Assembly: GCF_024385575.1 (NCBI RefSeq)
Contig: NZ_JANFMV010000001.1
Coordinates: 62,001-126,000 of the forward strand
Reading direction: 5' to 3'
Origin: Rhizobium sp. NRK18
GTDB taxonomy: Bacteria; Pseudomonadota; Alphaproteobacteria; Rhizobiales; Rhizobiaceae
DNA: 64,000 nt
Shown: piece after piece, positions 1-9,944 of the stretch
How positions within the stretch are numbered: the first letter of the stretch is position 1
Layout: each line of letters opens with the position of its first letter
The notes under the pieces: generated by a model
Seen by the model: the letters and a program-made list of their open reading frames with translations, nothing else
Databases searched by the model: none
Told to the model about the DNA's origin: nothing
Translations under genes and position numbers: made by a program

Positions 1-511
1 TGCCGCGGTTGGCCAGATAGATGCTGGTCGGCGTCTTCGACGTCCGGCTGATGCCGACGAGAATGACATCGGCCTCATCCAGATCCTCCGGCATCTGACC
101 GTCATCGTGATCCATGGTGAAATTGAGCGCTTCGATACGGGCGAAATAGTCAGCGTTCATATCGTGCTGCGCACCGACCCGCCGGCGCGACGGGGCGCCG
201 AGATAGGTCTGGAAGACGGAAATGACCGGTTCCAGCACATTGACCGACGGGATGCCGATTTCGATACAGGTGTGATCGAGGATGGTCGCGAGCTCCTGAT
301 CGACGATCGTATAGAGAACGATTCCCGGTTCGGCATCGACCTTTTCGAGGACGGAAACCAATTGTTTACGATTACGCACTAGAGGATAGACGTGTTCGAT
401 GGCGTGGCTTCCATTGAACTGTGCCGAAGCGGCACGACCTGCCGAGATGAGAGTCTCGCCGGTCGAGTCAGAAATCAGATGGAGATGGAAGAAGTTTTTT
501 CTGTTCTCCAC
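1..511 (-). CDS. Pyruvate phosphate dikinase regulatory protein (PPSR, kinase/pyrophosphorylase), partial
   Basis: The N-terminal 170 residues are visible; the gene runs off the left edge, and the family is usually about 270 residues. PPSR proteins are bifunctional ADP/Pi-dependent Thr kinase/pyrophosphorylases that inactivate and reactivate pyruvate phosphate dikinase or PEP synthase. The N-terminus reads [13 protein letters not shown], typical of the family, and the P-loop-like [11 protein letters not shown] is present just before the edge. The start is taken as GTG at 511–509 because AAAGGA sits about 7 nt upstream and no ATG fits. It is divergent from hemE across the putative oriC, the same arrangement as at the Caulobacter origin. 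Confidence 0.92.
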   Translation of the reverse strand, partial: MENRKNFFHLHLISDSTGETLISAGRAASAQFNGSHAIEHVYPLVRNRKQLVSVLEKVDAEPGIVLYTIVDQELATILDHTCIEIGIPSVNVLEPVISVFQTYLGAPSRRRVGAQHDMNADYFARIEALNFTMDHDDGQMPEDLDEADVILVGISRTSKTPTSIYLANRG

Positions 512-913
512 GCTAAGATCCTTTGCCTGTTGATAAGCCGGGACAATCCCGTCTGTCCGAAATCAGGCGCCTGAGCCTGTGGGAAAATGGCCGAGATATC
601 CACATTTGGATTTTCCGGGATGGGCGTTCAACGTGCCTGTGCGTTCCGGGGATTGATTTCCGTTGTTATCTCTTATCAACAGTTGATCCACAAGCGGGCG
701 AATTTTTCATGGCTTCCTATCGCTTTGAAATTGCTTGGCTAAGCGATGCTATATCGCCTATTTTTCAATTGACCGGATTTTTGCTCCCCAACACCGACCA
801 ATCATCCCGATTTTCGAACATTCCGTGAATTGATTTTAATCCTTGCTACTCACCGACTCTAAGAAATAGAAGCCTATTTAGATTCATTTCTTATTTATTG
901 GGAAGGAAGCGCT
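512..913. other. oriC: Putative chromosomal replication origin (oriC)
   Basis: This 402-bp gap between PPSR and hemE has no convincing gene. It contains DnaA-box-like sites: TTATCAACA at 673–681 (plus) and 528–536 (minus), ATATCCACA at 596–604, TGATCCACA at 684–692, and a weaker TTTCCCACA on the minus strand at 578–586. The right half, about 710–900, is visibly AT-rich and could be the unwinding region. GANTC (CcrM) sites lie at 855–859 and 881–885. No clear paired CtrA site (TTAA-N7-TTAA) was found. Position beside hemE and proximity to parAB and parS match known alphaproteobacterial origins. Confidence 0.72.
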
Positions 914-1945
914 TTGCTGAGCGAAGAGCGTAAGATCATGCGGGTGTTGAGCGGACAAACGGTCTCTCCACCGCCAATCTGGCTGATGAGACAGGCAGGG
1001 CGGTATCTTCCGGAATATCGCGAGACCAGGGCCAAGGCCGGCAGTTTTCTCGATCTCTGTTACACGCCGGAACATGCCATCGAAGTGACCCTTCAGCCGA
1101 TCCGCCGCTATGGCTTTGATGCTGCCATCCTCTTCTCCGACATTCTCGTCATTCCGGATGCCCTGAAGCGGAACGTGAAATTCACCGAGGGCTATGGGCC
1201 ATCAATGGACCCGATTAGCGAAGAGGGTATCCGCCAGCTCACGCCGGAAGGCGTTCTCGATCATCTGGCGCCGGTCTTCGAAGCGGTGACGGGCATTCGC
1301 TCTGCGCTGCCGGAGGAAACGACCCTGCTCGGCTTCTGCGGCGCGCCCTGGACGGTTGCGACCTACATGATCGCCGGGCATGGAACGCCGGACCAGGCGC
1401 CGGCCCGCCTGTTTGCCTATCAGCACCCGGAAGCCTTCGATCACCTCCTGGCGCTTCTCGCCGATGTCTCGGCGGAGTATCTGATCCGGCAGATCGATGC
1501 CGGTGCGGATGCTGTGCAGATTTTCGATTCGTGGGCAGGCGTTCTTGGAGAGCGGGAGTTCGAGCGCTTCGCGGTTGGACCGGTCCGGCGGATGGTGGAT
1601 CGTGTGAGGTCGAGTCGTCCGAACGCGAAGATCATCGCCTTTGCCAAAGGCGCGGGCTACATGCTCAAGGGATATCGGCAGGGCACGGATGCGGATGCGA
1701 TCGGCCTCGACTGGTCGGTGCCGCTCGCCTTTGCCGCGGAGCTGCAGAAGGACGGAGCGGTCCAGGGCAATCTCGATCCGATGCGGGTCGTGGCCGGCGG
1801 CAAGGCGCTCGAGGACGGGATCGACGCGATCCTTGAGGTTCTCGGGAATGGCCCGCTGATCTTCAATCTCGGCCACGGCATTACGCCGCAGGCAAATCCG
1901 GATCACGTGACGGCACTGGTCAATCGGGTGCGGGGCAAGGGGTAA
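914..1945 (+). CDS. hemE: Uroporphyrinogen decarboxylase
   Basis: Removes four carboxyl groups from uroporphyrinogen III to give coproporphyrinogen III in cytosolic haem synthesis. The 343-residue length is typical. The N-terminal substrate-binding signature [17 protein letters not shown] lies near residues 19–35, and the GWxGxPF-like segment reads [13 protein letters not shown]. The start is a TTG at 914 preceded by GGAAGGAAG. The next option, an ATG eight codons later, lacks an equivalent ribosome-binding site, and the [14 protein letters not shown] beginning fits rhizobial homologues. It is followed after 10 nt by hemJ, so the two haem genes are probably cotranscribed away from the origin. 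Confidence 0.97.
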   Translation: MLSEERKIMRVLSGQTVSPPPIWLMRQAGRYLPEYRETRAKAGSFLDLCYTPEHAIEVTLQPIRRYGFDAAILFSDILVIPDALKRNVKFTEGYGPSMDPISEEGIRQLTPEGVLDHLAPVFEAVTGIRSALPEETTLLGFCGAPWTVATYMIAGHGTPDQAPARLFAYQHPEAFDHLLALLADVSAEYLIRQIDAGADAVQIFDSWAGVLGEREFERFAVGPVRRMVDRVRSSRPNAKIIAFAKGAGYMLKGYRQGTDADAIGLDWSVPLAFAAELQKDGAVQGNLDPMRVVAGGKALEDGIDAILEVLGNGPLIFNLGHGITPQANPDHVTALVNRVRGKG

Positions 1946-1955
1946 GAGGCAGACG

Positions 1956-2495
1956 ATGACGGGAAAGGCTGTTGATCGGGTTTCCGGGCGCAAAGCGGCG
2001 CTGCGCGCGGGTATCGCGATTGCCGTGTTTCTGGGCATTCTGGGAGCGATCTATCTGGCGCAGCCGGACAACTTCTTCCTCTGGATCAAGGCTTTCCACA
2101 TTGTCGCGGTGATTTCATGGATGGCCGGTCTGTTCTATTTGCCGCGGCTTTTCATCTACCACACCGATGCGCTGCCCGGCTCGGAGCTCTCGGAAACCTT
2201 CAAGGTGATGGAACGCCGGCTGTTCAACGTGATCATGCGTCCGGCGATGGTGATCACCTGGCTGCTCGGGCTCGATCTCGCCTGGAGCATGTATGGTTTC
2301 ATGGGCGGATGGCTGCACGCCAAAATCCTTCTTGTCGCCATAATGACCGGGTTTCATGAGCATCTCGGTCGCGCCGTTCGGGATTTCGAATCGGATGGAC
2401 CGAGAAAGTCGGTCCGGTATTGGCGTCTTGCCAATGAGGTTCCGACAATCCTGATGATCCTCATCGTCATTCTGGTCGTGCTTAAACCGTTTTAG
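1956..2495 (+). CDS. hemJ: Protoporphyrinogen IX oxidase, HemJ type
   Basis: An integral membrane protein of 179 residues in the UPF0093/HemJ family, which oxidises protoporphyrinogen IX to protoporphyrin IX in many proteobacteria lacking HemG or HemY. Four hydrophobic segments can be seen (about residues 18–40, 45–66, 95–120 and 155–178). Conserved family elements include the KAFHIVAVISWMAGLFYLPR segment with its haem-ligand-type His, and a later K…H pair in the second half. The start ATG follows AAGAGGCAG. It lies 10 nt after hemE, linking two steps of the same pathway. Confidence 0.93.
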   Translation: MTGKAVDRVSGRKAALRAGIAIAVFLGILGAIYLAQPDNFFLWIKAFHIVAVISWMAGLFYLPRLFIYHTDALPGSELSETFKVMERRLFNVIMRPAMVITWLLGLDLAWSMYGFMGGWLHAKILLVAIMTGFHEHLGRAVRDFESDGPRKSVRYWRLANEVPTILMILIVILVVLKPF

Positions 2496-2545
2496 GCGGC
2501 GACCCTCCTGAATTAATCGATGGCCTGAAAGGTTTTTCCTTGCGG

Positions 2546-2561
2546 GGTTTCACGTGAATCG
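2546..2561. promoter_or_regulatory. parS: parS-like ParB binding site (imperfect)
   Basis: GGTTTCACGTGAATCG has the central TTTCACGTGAA core and differs from the consensus TGTTTCACGTGAAACA at three outer positions. It lies in the hemJ–rho intergenic region. It is part of a set of related sites around mnmE, mnmG and rsmG, and is weaker than the 5625 site. Confidence 0.6.
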
Positions 2562-2685
2562 CTATTTTCCGGCCATCTCTTCTCCGTGGTGCGTGCAAGA
2601 TCGAACTGCCGGCAAATGATGCTGGAGCAGCTCCAAAAAGAATAAGCGCACCGATCTCCTCAGAAATTGGATATGGTTTCCCTTC

Positions 2686-3951
2686 ATGGCTGAAATGAAG
2701 CTTCAAGAACTCAAGAACAAGACACCGACGGATCTGCTGGCTTTCGCAGAATCGCTGGAAGTCGAAAATGCCAGCACGATGCGCAAGCAGGAACTCATGT
2801 TTGCAATCCTGAAGGTGCTGGCCAGCCAGGACGTGGAGATCATCGGCGAAGGCGTGGTGGAAGTGCTGCAGGATGGTTTCGGCTTCCTGCGCTCGGCGAA
2901 TGCCAACTATCTTCCCGGTCCCGACGACATCTATATTTCTCCTTCCCAGATCCGTCGCTTCTCGCTGAAGACGGGTGACACGGTCGAGGGTCCTATCCGC
3001 GGTCCGAAGGAAGGCGAGCGCTATTTCGCCCTCTTGAAGGTCAACACGATCAATTTCGACAACCCCGAAAAGATCCGCCACAAGATCCATTTCGACAATC
3101 TGACGCCGCTCTATCCGAACGAGCGCTTCAAGATGGAGCTGGAGAACCCGACCACCAAGGATCTCTCTCCCCGCGTGATCGACCTGGTGGCGCCGCTCGG
3201 CAAGGGCCAGCGTGGCCTGATCGTCGCGCCGCCGAGAACCGGTAAGACGGTTCTGTTGCAGAACATCGCCCACTCGATCACGGCAAACCATCCGGAATGC
3301 TATCTGATCGTTCTCCTGATCGATGAACGCCCTGAAGAAGTGACAGACATGCAGCGCTCCGTGCGGGGCGAAGTGGTATCCTCGACCTTCGACGAGCCGG
3401 CCGTGCGTCACGTGCAGGTCGCTGAAATGGTCATCGAGAAGGCCAAGCGTCTCGTCGAACATGGCCGAGACGTCGTCATCCTGCTTGATTCAATCACGCG
3501 TCTCGGACGCGCGTACAACACGGTTGTCCCGTCCTCCGGCAAGGTGCTGACCGGTGGTGTGGATGCCAACGCGCTCCAGCGTCCGAAGCGCTTCTTCGGC
3601 GCCGCCCGTAATATTGAGGAAGGCGGTTCGCTGACGATCATCGCCACGGCGCTGATCGATACTGGCAGCCGTATGGACGAAGTCATCTTCGAAGAGTTCA
3701 AGGGTACCGGCAACTCCGAAATCGTGCTCGACCGCAAGGTTGCCGACAAGCGCATCTTCCCGGCCATGGATATTCTCAAATCCGGTACGCGTAAGGAAGA
3801 CCTTCTTGTGCCGCGCCAGGATCTCCAGAAAATCTTTGTTCTTCGCCGGATTCTCGCCCCGATGGGCACGACCGACGCCATCGAGTTCCTCATCGACAAG
3901 CTGAAGCAGACCAAGAACAATGGCGATTTCTTCGACTCGATGAACACGTGA
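2686..3951 (+). CDS. rho: Transcription termination factor Rho
   Basis: A hexameric RNA-dependent ATPase/helicase that ends transcription at Rho-dependent sites. At 421 residues it matches E. coli Rho (419). The N-terminal helical domain ([19 protein letters not shown]) is followed by a cold-shock RNA-binding domain containing GFGFLRS, then the RecA-like ATPase with the Walker A motif APPRTGKT near residues 181–188, and the Q/R-loop region further on. The start ATG at 2686 gives the standard [10 protein letters not shown] beginning. The 190-bp leader upstream contains a parS-like site and may also serve autoregulation, which is common for rho leaders, though no specific element was identified. 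Confidence 0.98.
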   Translation: MAEMKLQELKNKTPTDLLAFAESLEVENASTMRKQELMFAILKVLASQDVEIIGEGVVEVLQDGFGFLRSANANYLPGPDDIYISPSQIRRFSLKTGDTVEGPIRGPKEGERYFALLKVNTINFDNPEKIRHKIHFDNLTPLYPNERFKMELENPTTKDLSPRVIDLVAPLGKGQRGLIVAPPRTGKTVLLQNIAHSITANHPECYLIVLLIDERPEEVTDMQRSVRGEVVSSTFDEPAVRHVQVAEMVIEKAKRLVEHGRDVVILLDSITRLGRAYNTVVPSSGKVLTGGVDANALQRPKRFFGAARNIEEGGSLTIIATALIDTGSRMDEVIFEEFKGTGNSEIVLDRKVADKRIFPAMDILKSGTRKEDLLVPRQDLQKIFVLRRILAPMGTTDAIEFLIDKLKQTKNNGDFFDSMNT

Positions 3952-4008
3952 TTTTTAATTAGCCGGAGTCTGATGATTTTCTGATCGTTGAAATTCTGGA
4001 TTGCACAG

Positions 4009-4035
4009 CCCGTCACCGTTTTCCACGATGACGGG
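4009..4035 (+). terminator. Possible intrinsic terminator after rho
   Basis: Inverted repeat CCCGTCA/TGACGGG with a 13-nt loop, followed by a T-rich TTCTTCATTT. It lies 57 bp past the rho stop codon. The stem is short and the loop long, so the call is moderate. Confidence 0.5.
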
Positions 4036-4242
4036 TTCTTCATTTGGATAGTCAGCCCTTTTCAGATGGCAGGTGATTTGCCCGTGCCCGCCCGTTGATG
4101 GCGAAGGACTTGCAATGACGCAGGTCTTTGTTCATAAGCATTGCCGATGACACCATCGGACGGATGATGAAGCCTCTCACGCGTCCATGATGTTTCCGCC
4201 GCCGATGCGGCTTGGCCTCCCATTGAACAAAGTGACAGTCAC

Positions 4243-5571
4243 ATGGCATCCTCCACGGATACGATCTATGCGCTGTCCAGCGGTCACTTGCCTGCTGGGG
4301 TCGCCGTGGTACGGATCAGTGGCGCACGTGCCGGGGAAATCGGAGCGCGCCTGGCTGATGAACTCCCTGCCCCGCGCCGGGCTGCGCTCAGGACGATTCG
4401 GGACCGCAATGATCACGTTTTGGACCAGGCGATCGTGCTCTGGTTTCCCGGCCCAGCTTCCTTTACAGGGGAAGATTGCCTTGAGGTGCACGTTCATGGC
4501 GGACGTGCGGTCGTGGAGGGCTTGTTTCAGGTCATCTCAGAAGGCCATGATGACGTTCGGCATGCGGAGGCGGGTGAATTTTCGCGCAGAGCCTTCGAGA
4601 ACGGGAAGCTGGATCTCACCGAGATCGAGGGTCTTGGCGATCTCATATCGGCGGAAACGGAAATGCAGAGGCGGCTGGCTGTGGAGCAGATGCGCGGCGG
4701 TCTGTCTCACATCTATGCCGGCTGGGCCGATCGCCTGACCCGCGGTCGTGCGTTGATCGAGGCGGAACTCGACTTTTCGGATGAGGAGGATATCCCGGGG
4801 GCGGTCTCAGACCAGATCTGGACGGACATGCAGAGGCTCGTAGACGAGATCGATTCGCATACGAAAGGAATCGCGGCAGGAGAAATCATTCGTGATGGCT
4901 TCAAGGTGGTGATCGCGGGACCGCCCAATGCCGGAAAATCTAGTCTTTTGAATGCGTTAGCGAAGCGAGATGTTGCGATTGTCACCGACGTTGCCGGGAC
5001 GACGCGCGATGTACTGAAGGTGGATCTCAATCTCAACGGATATGTTGTTCATCTTATCGATACGGCCGGCTTGCGTGAATCAAGTGATGTCGTAGAGGCA
5101 GAGGGCATACGTCGGGCACGGATGGAGATGGAAGCGGCCCATCTTGTGCTTCTGTTGTCCGAGTACGGCTCGTATGATGATGTTGGCGATCTGGTTGATG
5201 TTGATGTGCCTGTATTGCGGGTTGGTTCCAAGGCGGATCTTCACCGGAATGCCGACGCTGCCAATTATGATCTGCTCATTTCCTCCAGTTCAGGGTTTGG
5301 ACTGGATGATTTGCAGGCGCGCTTGCTTGAAGCAGTAATCGATTCGGTTCCGGTTCTAAATGCCGCTCTCCCCAATCGTGCCAGACACCGTCGTTACCTC
5401 GAAGAGGCAAGCCGCTCCATTAATGCTGCGTTGCAGTCCTCCGCTTTGGATATCGAACTTCGAGCGGAGTTGCTGAGACAGGCATCGAACTCCCTGGGAC
5501 GGATTACAGGTCGTGTGGATGTGGAAGATCTTCTTGACGTGATATTTCGGGAGTTCTGCGTGGGCAAGTGA
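4243..5571 (+). CDS. mnmE: tRNA uridine-5-carboxymethylaminomethyl modification GTPase MnmE
   Basis: With MnmG it forms the cmnm5/nm5 group at wobble U34 of certain tRNAs, using GTP hydrolysis and a folate one-carbon donor. The protein is 442 residues. It has an N-terminal folate-binding domain (DTIYALSSG), a central G domain with G1 GPPNAGKSS near residue 225 and G3 DTAGLRE near 273, and the diagnostic C-terminal CxGK motif as FCVGK. The G4 motif appears as SKAD rather than NKxD, a mild deviation. The partner mnmG is the next gene. A parS-like site overlaps the mnmE stop codon. Confidence 0.97.
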   Translation: MASSTDTIYALSSGHLPAGVAVVRISGARAGEIGARLADELPAPRRAALRTIRDRNDHVLDQAIVLWFPGPASFTGEDCLEVHVHGGRAVVEGLFQVISEGHDDVRHAEAGEFSRRAFENGKLDLTEIEGLGDLISAETEMQRRLAVEQMRGGLSHIYAGWADRLTRGRALIEAELDFSDEEDIPGAVSDQIWTDMQRLVDEIDSHTKGIAAGEIIRDGFKVVIAGPPNAGKSSLLNALAKRDVAIVTDVAGTTRDVLKVDLNLNGYVVHLIDTAGLRESSDVVEAEGIRRARMEMEAAHLVLLLSEYGSYDDVGDLVDVDVPVLRVGSKADLHRNADAANYDLLISSSSGFGLDDLQARLLEAVIDSVPVLNAALPNRARHRRYLEEASRSINAALQSSALDIELRAELLRQASNSLGRITGRVDVEDLLDVIFREFCVGK

Positions 5572-5584
5572 CTCACGTGAAACA
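5569..5584. promoter_or_regulatory. parS: parS-like ParB binding site overlapping the mnmE stop
   Basis: TGACTCACGTGAAACA matches the parS consensus at 14 of 16 positions. Its first three bases are the TGA stop codon of mnmE. A perfect site lies 41 bp downstream, so the two probably act together as a ParB nucleation point. Confidence 0.7.
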
Positions 5585-5624
5585 TCGCGTTTTGCGGGAC
5601 GCCTTATATGGCAAATGATGCTGA

Positions 5625-5640
5625 TGTTTCACGTGAAACA
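5625..5640. promoter_or_regulatory. parS: Perfect parS centromere site
   Basis: TGTTTCACGTGAAACA is an exact, fully palindromic match to the universal 16-bp parS. It lies in the 125-bp mnmE–mnmG intergenic region, about 2.6 kb from parA and about 4.7 kb from the putative origin. This is the strongest ParB site in the window. Confidence 0.95.
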
Positions 5641-5696
5641 TATTGACATTTGCGCATTCTGAGGCAAACCGAAGCAATACGGTATAGGGTAATGAG

Positions 5697-7574
5697 ATGG
5701 ATACTCGGTTCGATGTCATCGTGATAGGTGGAGGTCATGCCGGCTGTGAGGCGGCTGCCGCGGCCGCCCGTATGGGTGCCAAGACCGCGCTGATCACGCA
5801 TCGACGTGATACGGTTGGCGTTATGTCGTGCAATCCGGCGATCGGTGGCCTCGGCAAGGGGCATCTGGTCCGCGAAATTGACGCACTGGATGGATTGATG
5901 GGCTGCGTGGCAGATGCCGCCGGCATTCAGTTCCGCATGCTGAATCGGAAGAAAGGGCCGGCAGTGCGCGGGCCGCGCACCCAGGCTGACAGAACGCTCT
6001 ATCGGTTGGCGATGCAGTCGGCAATTTCGGCAGTGGACGGTCTTCATGTGATCGAAGGCGACGTGCACGATCTGACGCTGGACGCCGGCGGGATCAGCGG
6101 TGTTGTCATCGCCGATGGCCGTTCCTTTGAGTGTCGGTCTGTCGTTCTCACCACCGGTACCTTTCTCAGGGGACTTATTCACATCGGTGATAAGAAGACG
6201 CCGGCGGGTCGCATGGGTGAAGCCCCTTCCCTTGGCATATCGGAAACGCTGAAGGGCTTCGGTTTGCGGCTTGGCCGTCTGAAGACCGGCACGCCGGCGC
6301 GGCTGGACGGCAAGACCATCGACTGGAACTCCGTCGGCCGCCAGGCGGCCGACGACGATCCGGTCCCCTTCTCTTTCATGACCGACTCCATCGTCAATCC
6401 GCAGATCGAGTGTGGCATAACGCGAACCACGGAGAAAACCCATCAGATCATCCGGGATAATATTGGCCGCTCTGCCATGTATTCCGGTCAGATTGAGGGT
6501 GTTGGACCGCGCTACTGTCCCTCAATTGAAGACAAGATCGTTCGATTTGGTGATCGTGACGGACATCAGATATTCCTGGAGCCGGAAGGTCTCGATGACG
6601 ATACGGTCTATCCGAATGGTATTTCGACATCTTTGCCGATCGATGTCCAGGAGTCCTTCATCCGCTCCATTCCAGGGCTGGAGAATGTTGGTATTCTTCA
6701 ACCGGGCTATGCGATTGAATATGATCACGTCGATCCGCGGGAGCTCCGGCCCAGTCTTGAATTGCGCAAGGTCAGCGGTCTGTTCTTTGCCGGGCAGATC
6801 AATGGAACGACGGGTTACGAAGAAGCGGGCGCACAGGGACTGGTGGCGGGCCTGAATGCCGCGCTGCTCGCTTCGGGTGCTGAACCATACGTCTTCAGCC
6901 GTACCAATAGTTACATAGGCGTAATGATCGATGACTTGACCAGCCGGGGAATTACCGAGCCGTATCGCATGTTCACATCACGCGCAGAATATCGGTTGTC
7001 TCTTCGCGCCGACAATGCCGACGTTCGCCTGACGCCGCTGGGTATCGACATCGGCTGCGTCGAGCGGGCGAGACGGGAGAAATTCTCGCAGTATATCAAT
7101 GATATGGACGCCGCTCGCGATGTGTTGAACGCCCTGTCGGTGACGCCGTCCGAGGGCGCGGCTAAGGGTTTGAAGCTCAATCAGGACGGGCACAGACGGT
7201 CGGCCTATGAGCTGTTGTCCTATCCCGAGCAGTCTATCGATTCCCTTTCCAGGGTTTGGCCGGAGCTGCAGTCGATCACGGGCAAGCTGAGAGAAGCGTT
7301 GGAGATCGAGGCGGCCTATGCGGTCTATCTGCAGCGGCAGGCCTCCGATATTGCGGACGCAAGGCGGGAGGAAAGCCGGCAGATTCCGGAGGATTTCGAT
7401 TACTCTGCCCTCCCCGGGCTTTCCCTTGAGCTCCGGCAGAAACTGCAGAGAGCCCGGCCTGTAAATATTGCGCAGGCGGCAAAAGTGGATGGAATGACAC
7501 CGGCGGCGGTGTCGCTGCTGATCGCCTGGGTCCGGAAATTGGGTTCTGCCGACGAGAATGAGAGAGTTGCGTGA
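5697..7574 (+). CDS. mnmG: tRNA uridine-5-carboxymethylaminomethyl modification enzyme MnmG (GidA)
   Basis: FAD- and NADH-binding partner of MnmE in wobble-uridine modification; 625 residues, the normal length. The N-terminal dinucleotide-binding motif is [14 protein letters not shown], followed by the conserved [23 protein letters not shown] region and a second FAD-contact segment, [16 protein letters not shown]. The C-terminal helical domain that docks MnmE contains [16 protein letters not shown]. It shares a one-base TGATG junction with rsmG, so the pair is probably translationally coupled. Confidence 0.98.
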   Translation: MDTRFDVIVIGGGHAGCEAAAAAARMGAKTALITHRRDTVGVMSCNPAIGGLGKGHLVREIDALDGLMGCVADAAGIQFRMLNRKKGPAVRGPRTQADRTLYRLAMQSAISAVDGLHVIEGDVHDLTLDAGGISGVVIADGRSFECRSVVLTTGTFLRGLIHIGDKKTPAGRMGEAPSLGISETLKGFGLRLGRLKTGTPARLDGKTIDWNSVGRQAADDDPVPFSFMTDSIVNPQIECGITRTTEKTHQIIRDNIGRSAMYSGQIEGVGPRYCPSIEDKIVRFGDRDGHQIFLEPEGLDDDTVYPNGISTSLPIDVQESFIRSIPGLENVGILQPGYAIEYDHVDPRELRPSLELRKVSGLFFAGQINGTTGYEEAGAQGLVAGLNAALLASGAEPYVFSRTNSYIGVMIDDLTSRGITEPYRMFTSRAEYRLSLRADNADVRLTPLGIDIGCVERARREKFSQYINDMDAARDVLNALSVTPSEGAAKGLKLNQDGHRRSAYELLSYPEQSIDSLSRVWPELQSITGKLREALEIEAAYAVYLQRQASDIADARREESRQIPEDFDYSALPGLSLELRQKLQRARPVNIAQAAKVDGMTPAAVSLLIAWVRKLGSADENERVA

Positions 7575-8212
7575 TGGTGGTGCATCCTGTCCCGGATATC
7601 GGCCGGGAAGTTTCACGTGAAACGCGGGAGCGGCTGACGATCTTTGCCGAGCTGTTCCAGAAATGGGCCAAGTCCATCAATCTGGTGGCGCCGTCGACGA
7701 TCGCGGAACTATGGCGCCGGCATATTGCGGATAGTCTCCAGATCCAGCCCTTGTATCCGGAGGCCGAAACGTGGATCGATCTCGGCAGTGGTGGCGGCTT
7801 TCCCGGGGTCATCAGCGCAATACTGTTGGCGGAGCGTGGCACCGGCTGGGTGCATCTCGTTGAAAGCAATCAGAAAAAATGTGCTTTTCTCAGGACTGCG
7901 CTGCGGGAAGCGGGTGGCAGAGGGTCAGTTCATCCCGTTCGAATCGAGGATGCGCCAGGCGCAATTCCGCATTGCGATGCGATCTCTGCACGGGCGCTCG
8001 CTGAACTGGACCTGCTTCTCGCCTATGCCGAGCCGTGGGCTCAAGAGAATGCGAAACTGAAGGCCTTTTTCCATAAAGGGCGGGATTACGCCGCGGAAAT
8101 CGACAAAGCGCGTGGTCGCTGGGATTTCGATCTGGTACAACATCAAAGCAAAATCGAGACGGATTCGGTGGTTCTCGAAATCAGCGGCCTTAGACGGCGT
8201 ACCAGCGCGTAG
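7574..8212 (+). CDS. rsmG: 16S rRNA (guanine527-N7)-methyltransferase RsmG (GidB)
   Basis: SAM-dependent methylation of G527 in the 530 loop of 16S rRNA; loss of this modification is known to give low-level streptomycin resistance. The SAM motif I is [11 protein letters not shown] near residues 64–75, with a further SARALAELD segment typical of the family. The ATG at 7574 overlaps the mnmG TGA; a GTG three bases earlier is an alternative. A parS palindrome lies inside the coding region at codons 12–17. parA begins 17 bp after the stop codon. Confidence 0.95.
   Translation: MVVHPVPDIGREVSRETRERLTIFAELFQKWAKSINLVAPSTIAELWRRHIADSLQIQPLYPEAETWIDLGSGGGFPGVISAILLAERGTGWVHLVESNQKKCAFLRTALREAGGRGSVHPVRIEDAPGAIPHCDAISARALAELDLLLAYAEPWAQENAKLKAFFHKGRDYAAEIDKARGRWDFDLVQHQSKIETDSVVLEISGLRRRTSA
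7609..7624. promoter_or_regulatory. parS: parS site inside rsmG
   Basis: AGTTTCACGTGAAACG contains the complete 14-bp core GTTTCACGTGAAAC; only the outermost base on each side differs from the consensus. It is encoded within the N-terminal coding region of rsmG, about 600 bp upstream of parA, a common position for parS in bacteria. Confidence 0.88.
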
Positions 8213-8229
8213 ATATTGGGTTCAGCGGC

Positions 8230-9030
8230 ATGATCGGCACAAAGAAAAATCGTGTAATTACAGTGGCTAACCAGAAGGGTGGGGTTGGCAAGACGACGAC
8301 GGCCATCAATCTCGCGACGGCATTAGCCGCCATCGGCGAGCGCGTTCTGATCATCGATCTCGATCCCCAGGGGAATGCCAGCACTGGCTTGGGCATCAGC
8401 CGCAAGGATCGTGCGCATTCGTCCTTCGATCTTCTGATGGGAACCCACAGCGTCTCCCAGACGGTGCTGAAGACTGTGGTACCGAATCTCTACATCATTC
8501 CTTCGACCATGGACCTGCTCGGCATCGAGATGGAGATCGGCCAGGCTTCCGATCGCGCCTTCCGGCTGCGGCGCGCCATTTCGGGTGATGAGGCACTGGA
8601 ATATTCCTACATTCTGGTCGACTGCCCACCCTCGTTCAATCTGCTGACAATCAATGCCATGGCGGCCGCCCATTCGGTGCTGGTGCCGCTGCAGTGCGAA
8701 TTCTTCGCGCTGGAAGGCCTGAGCCAGCTTCTCGAAACTGTCAATGAAGTGCGGCAAAGCCTCAATCCCCAGCTCGATATACAGGGAATCGTGCTTACCA
8801 TGTTCGATTCGCGCAATAATCTTGCGCAGCAGGTGGTGAGCGATGTTCGGACGCATCTTGGTGACAAGGTCTATCACACCCTTATCCCGCGCAATGTGCG
8901 GGTTTCGGAGGCGCCCTCCTATGGCAAGCCTGCCATTCTCTACGATCTGAAATGCGCCGGCAGCCAGGCCTATCTGCAACTGGCGTCAGAGGTCATTCAG
9001 AGGGAAAGGCAAAGGAAAGCGGCCGCTTGA
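8230..9030 (+). CDS. parA: Chromosome partitioning ATPase ParA (Soj family)
   Basis: A P-loop ATPase that binds DNA non-specifically and moves ParB–parS complexes during chromosome segregation. The 266-residue protein opens with the deviant Walker A KGGVGKTTTAINLA, signature Lys near residues 16 and 21, and has the Walker B LIIDLDPQGNAS. It is short and lacks an N-terminal helix-turn-helix, so it is chromosomal rather than plasmid type Ia (RepA-like). It is directly upstream of parB and downstream of rsmG, with parS sites close by. Confidence 0.97.
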   Translation: MIGTKKNRVITVANQKGGVGKTTTAINLATALAAIGERVLIIDLDPQGNASTGLGISRKDRAHSSFDLLMGTHSVSQTVLKTVVPNLYIIPSTMDLLGIEMEIGQASDRAFRLRRAISGDEALEYSYILVDCPPSFNLLTINAMAAAHSVLVPLQCEFFALEGLSQLLETVNEVRQSLNPQLDIQGIVLTMFDSRNNLAQQVVSDVRTHLGDKVYHTLIPRNVRVSEAPSYGKPAILYDLKCAGSQAYLQLASEVIQRERQRKAAA

Positions 9031-9062
9031 GGTCGCCCGGTTTTATGTAAGTGAGCACTGAC

Positions 9063-9944
9063 ATGAATGATGACGTTTCGAAACGCCGGCTCGGCAGGGG
9101 GCTTGCGGCCCTGATCGGGGAAATGGACCAGCCGCTGACGTCTGCACAGCCGGTCAAACCGGTCAGTGCCGACCGGATGATTCCGATCGAGTTCATTGCC
9201 AGGAACCCGCGCAATCCGCGCCGTTATTTCGACGACGAGGAACTGCAGGATCTTGCTTCCTCGATCCGTCAGCACGGCATCGTGCAGCCGGTCGTCGTTC
9301 GAACGCTCGGCGAGAACAATTACGAGATCATCGCCGGCGAACGCCGCTGGCGGGCGGCGCAGCTGGCCGGCTTCGTCGAAATTCCGGTCATCATCCGCGA
9401 TGTGGACGATCGCACGGCTCTGGAGATCGCGATTGTCGAGAACGTCCAGCGCGCTGATCTCAATCCGCTGGAAGAAGCCCTGGGATACGAGCAGCTGATT
9501 GCGGATCACGGTTACACGCAGAACAATTTGGGCGAGATCATCGGCAAGAGCCGCAGCCACGTGGCCAACAGCCTTCGGCTGCTGAAGCTGCCGGAGCCCG
9601 TCCGTGACATGGTGGCGGCGGGCAGTCTTTCCGCCGGTCATGCCCGGGCTCTCGTCTCGACATCCGATCCCGAGACGCTGGCGAAGGCCATCGTTGCCAA
9701 GGGCATGTCCGTTCGTGACGCGGAAAAGCTTGCTCAGAAGGATATCCGCGGCCCCGGGCTTGTGTCCTCGTCGTCTGTTCAGGCGCCGAAGGATTCAGAC
9801 ACGCTGGCGCTCGAACGCACGCTCAGCGACACGCTCGGCCTCGACGTTACGATCAACCACAAGGGGGAGAGTGGCCAGGTGCGGATTGCGTATAAGAGCC
9901 TGGAGCAGCTTGAGGAAATCTGCCGGCTGCTGGAAAAGCGTTAG
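9063..9944 (+). CDS. parB: Chromosome partitioning protein ParB
   Basis: A CTP-dependent sliding clamp that loads at parS. The protein is about 293 residues. It starts with the ParA-interacting KRRLGRGLAALIGE segment, then the ParB/Srx CTP-binding domain with the GERRWRAA motif, a helix-turn-helix around NNLGEIIGKSRSHVANSLRLL, and a C-terminal dimerisation domain. Two starts are possible: ATG at 9063 (chosen, giving MNDDVSKRRLG) or GTG at 9051; neither has a strong ribosome-binding site. The gene converges with holA. Confidence 0.96.
   Translation: MNDDVSKRRLGRGLAALIGEMDQPLTSAQPVKPVSADRMIPIEFIARNPRNPRRYFDDEELQDLASSIRQHGIVQPVVVRTLGENNYEIIAGERRWRAAQLAGFVEIPVIIRDVDDRTALEIAIVENVQRADLNPLEEALGYEQLIADHGYTQNNLGEIIGKSRSHVANSLRLLKLPEPVRDMVAAGSLSAGHARALVSTSDPETLAKAIVAKGMSVRDAEKLAQKDIRGPGLVSSSSVQAPKDSDTLALERTLSDTLGLDVTINHKGESGQVRIAYKSLEQLEEICRLLEKR

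Noticed and set aside
512..913. Small open frames in the PPSR–hemE gap
   Set aside because: They lack good start signals and any conserved content, and they overlap the DnaA-box region.
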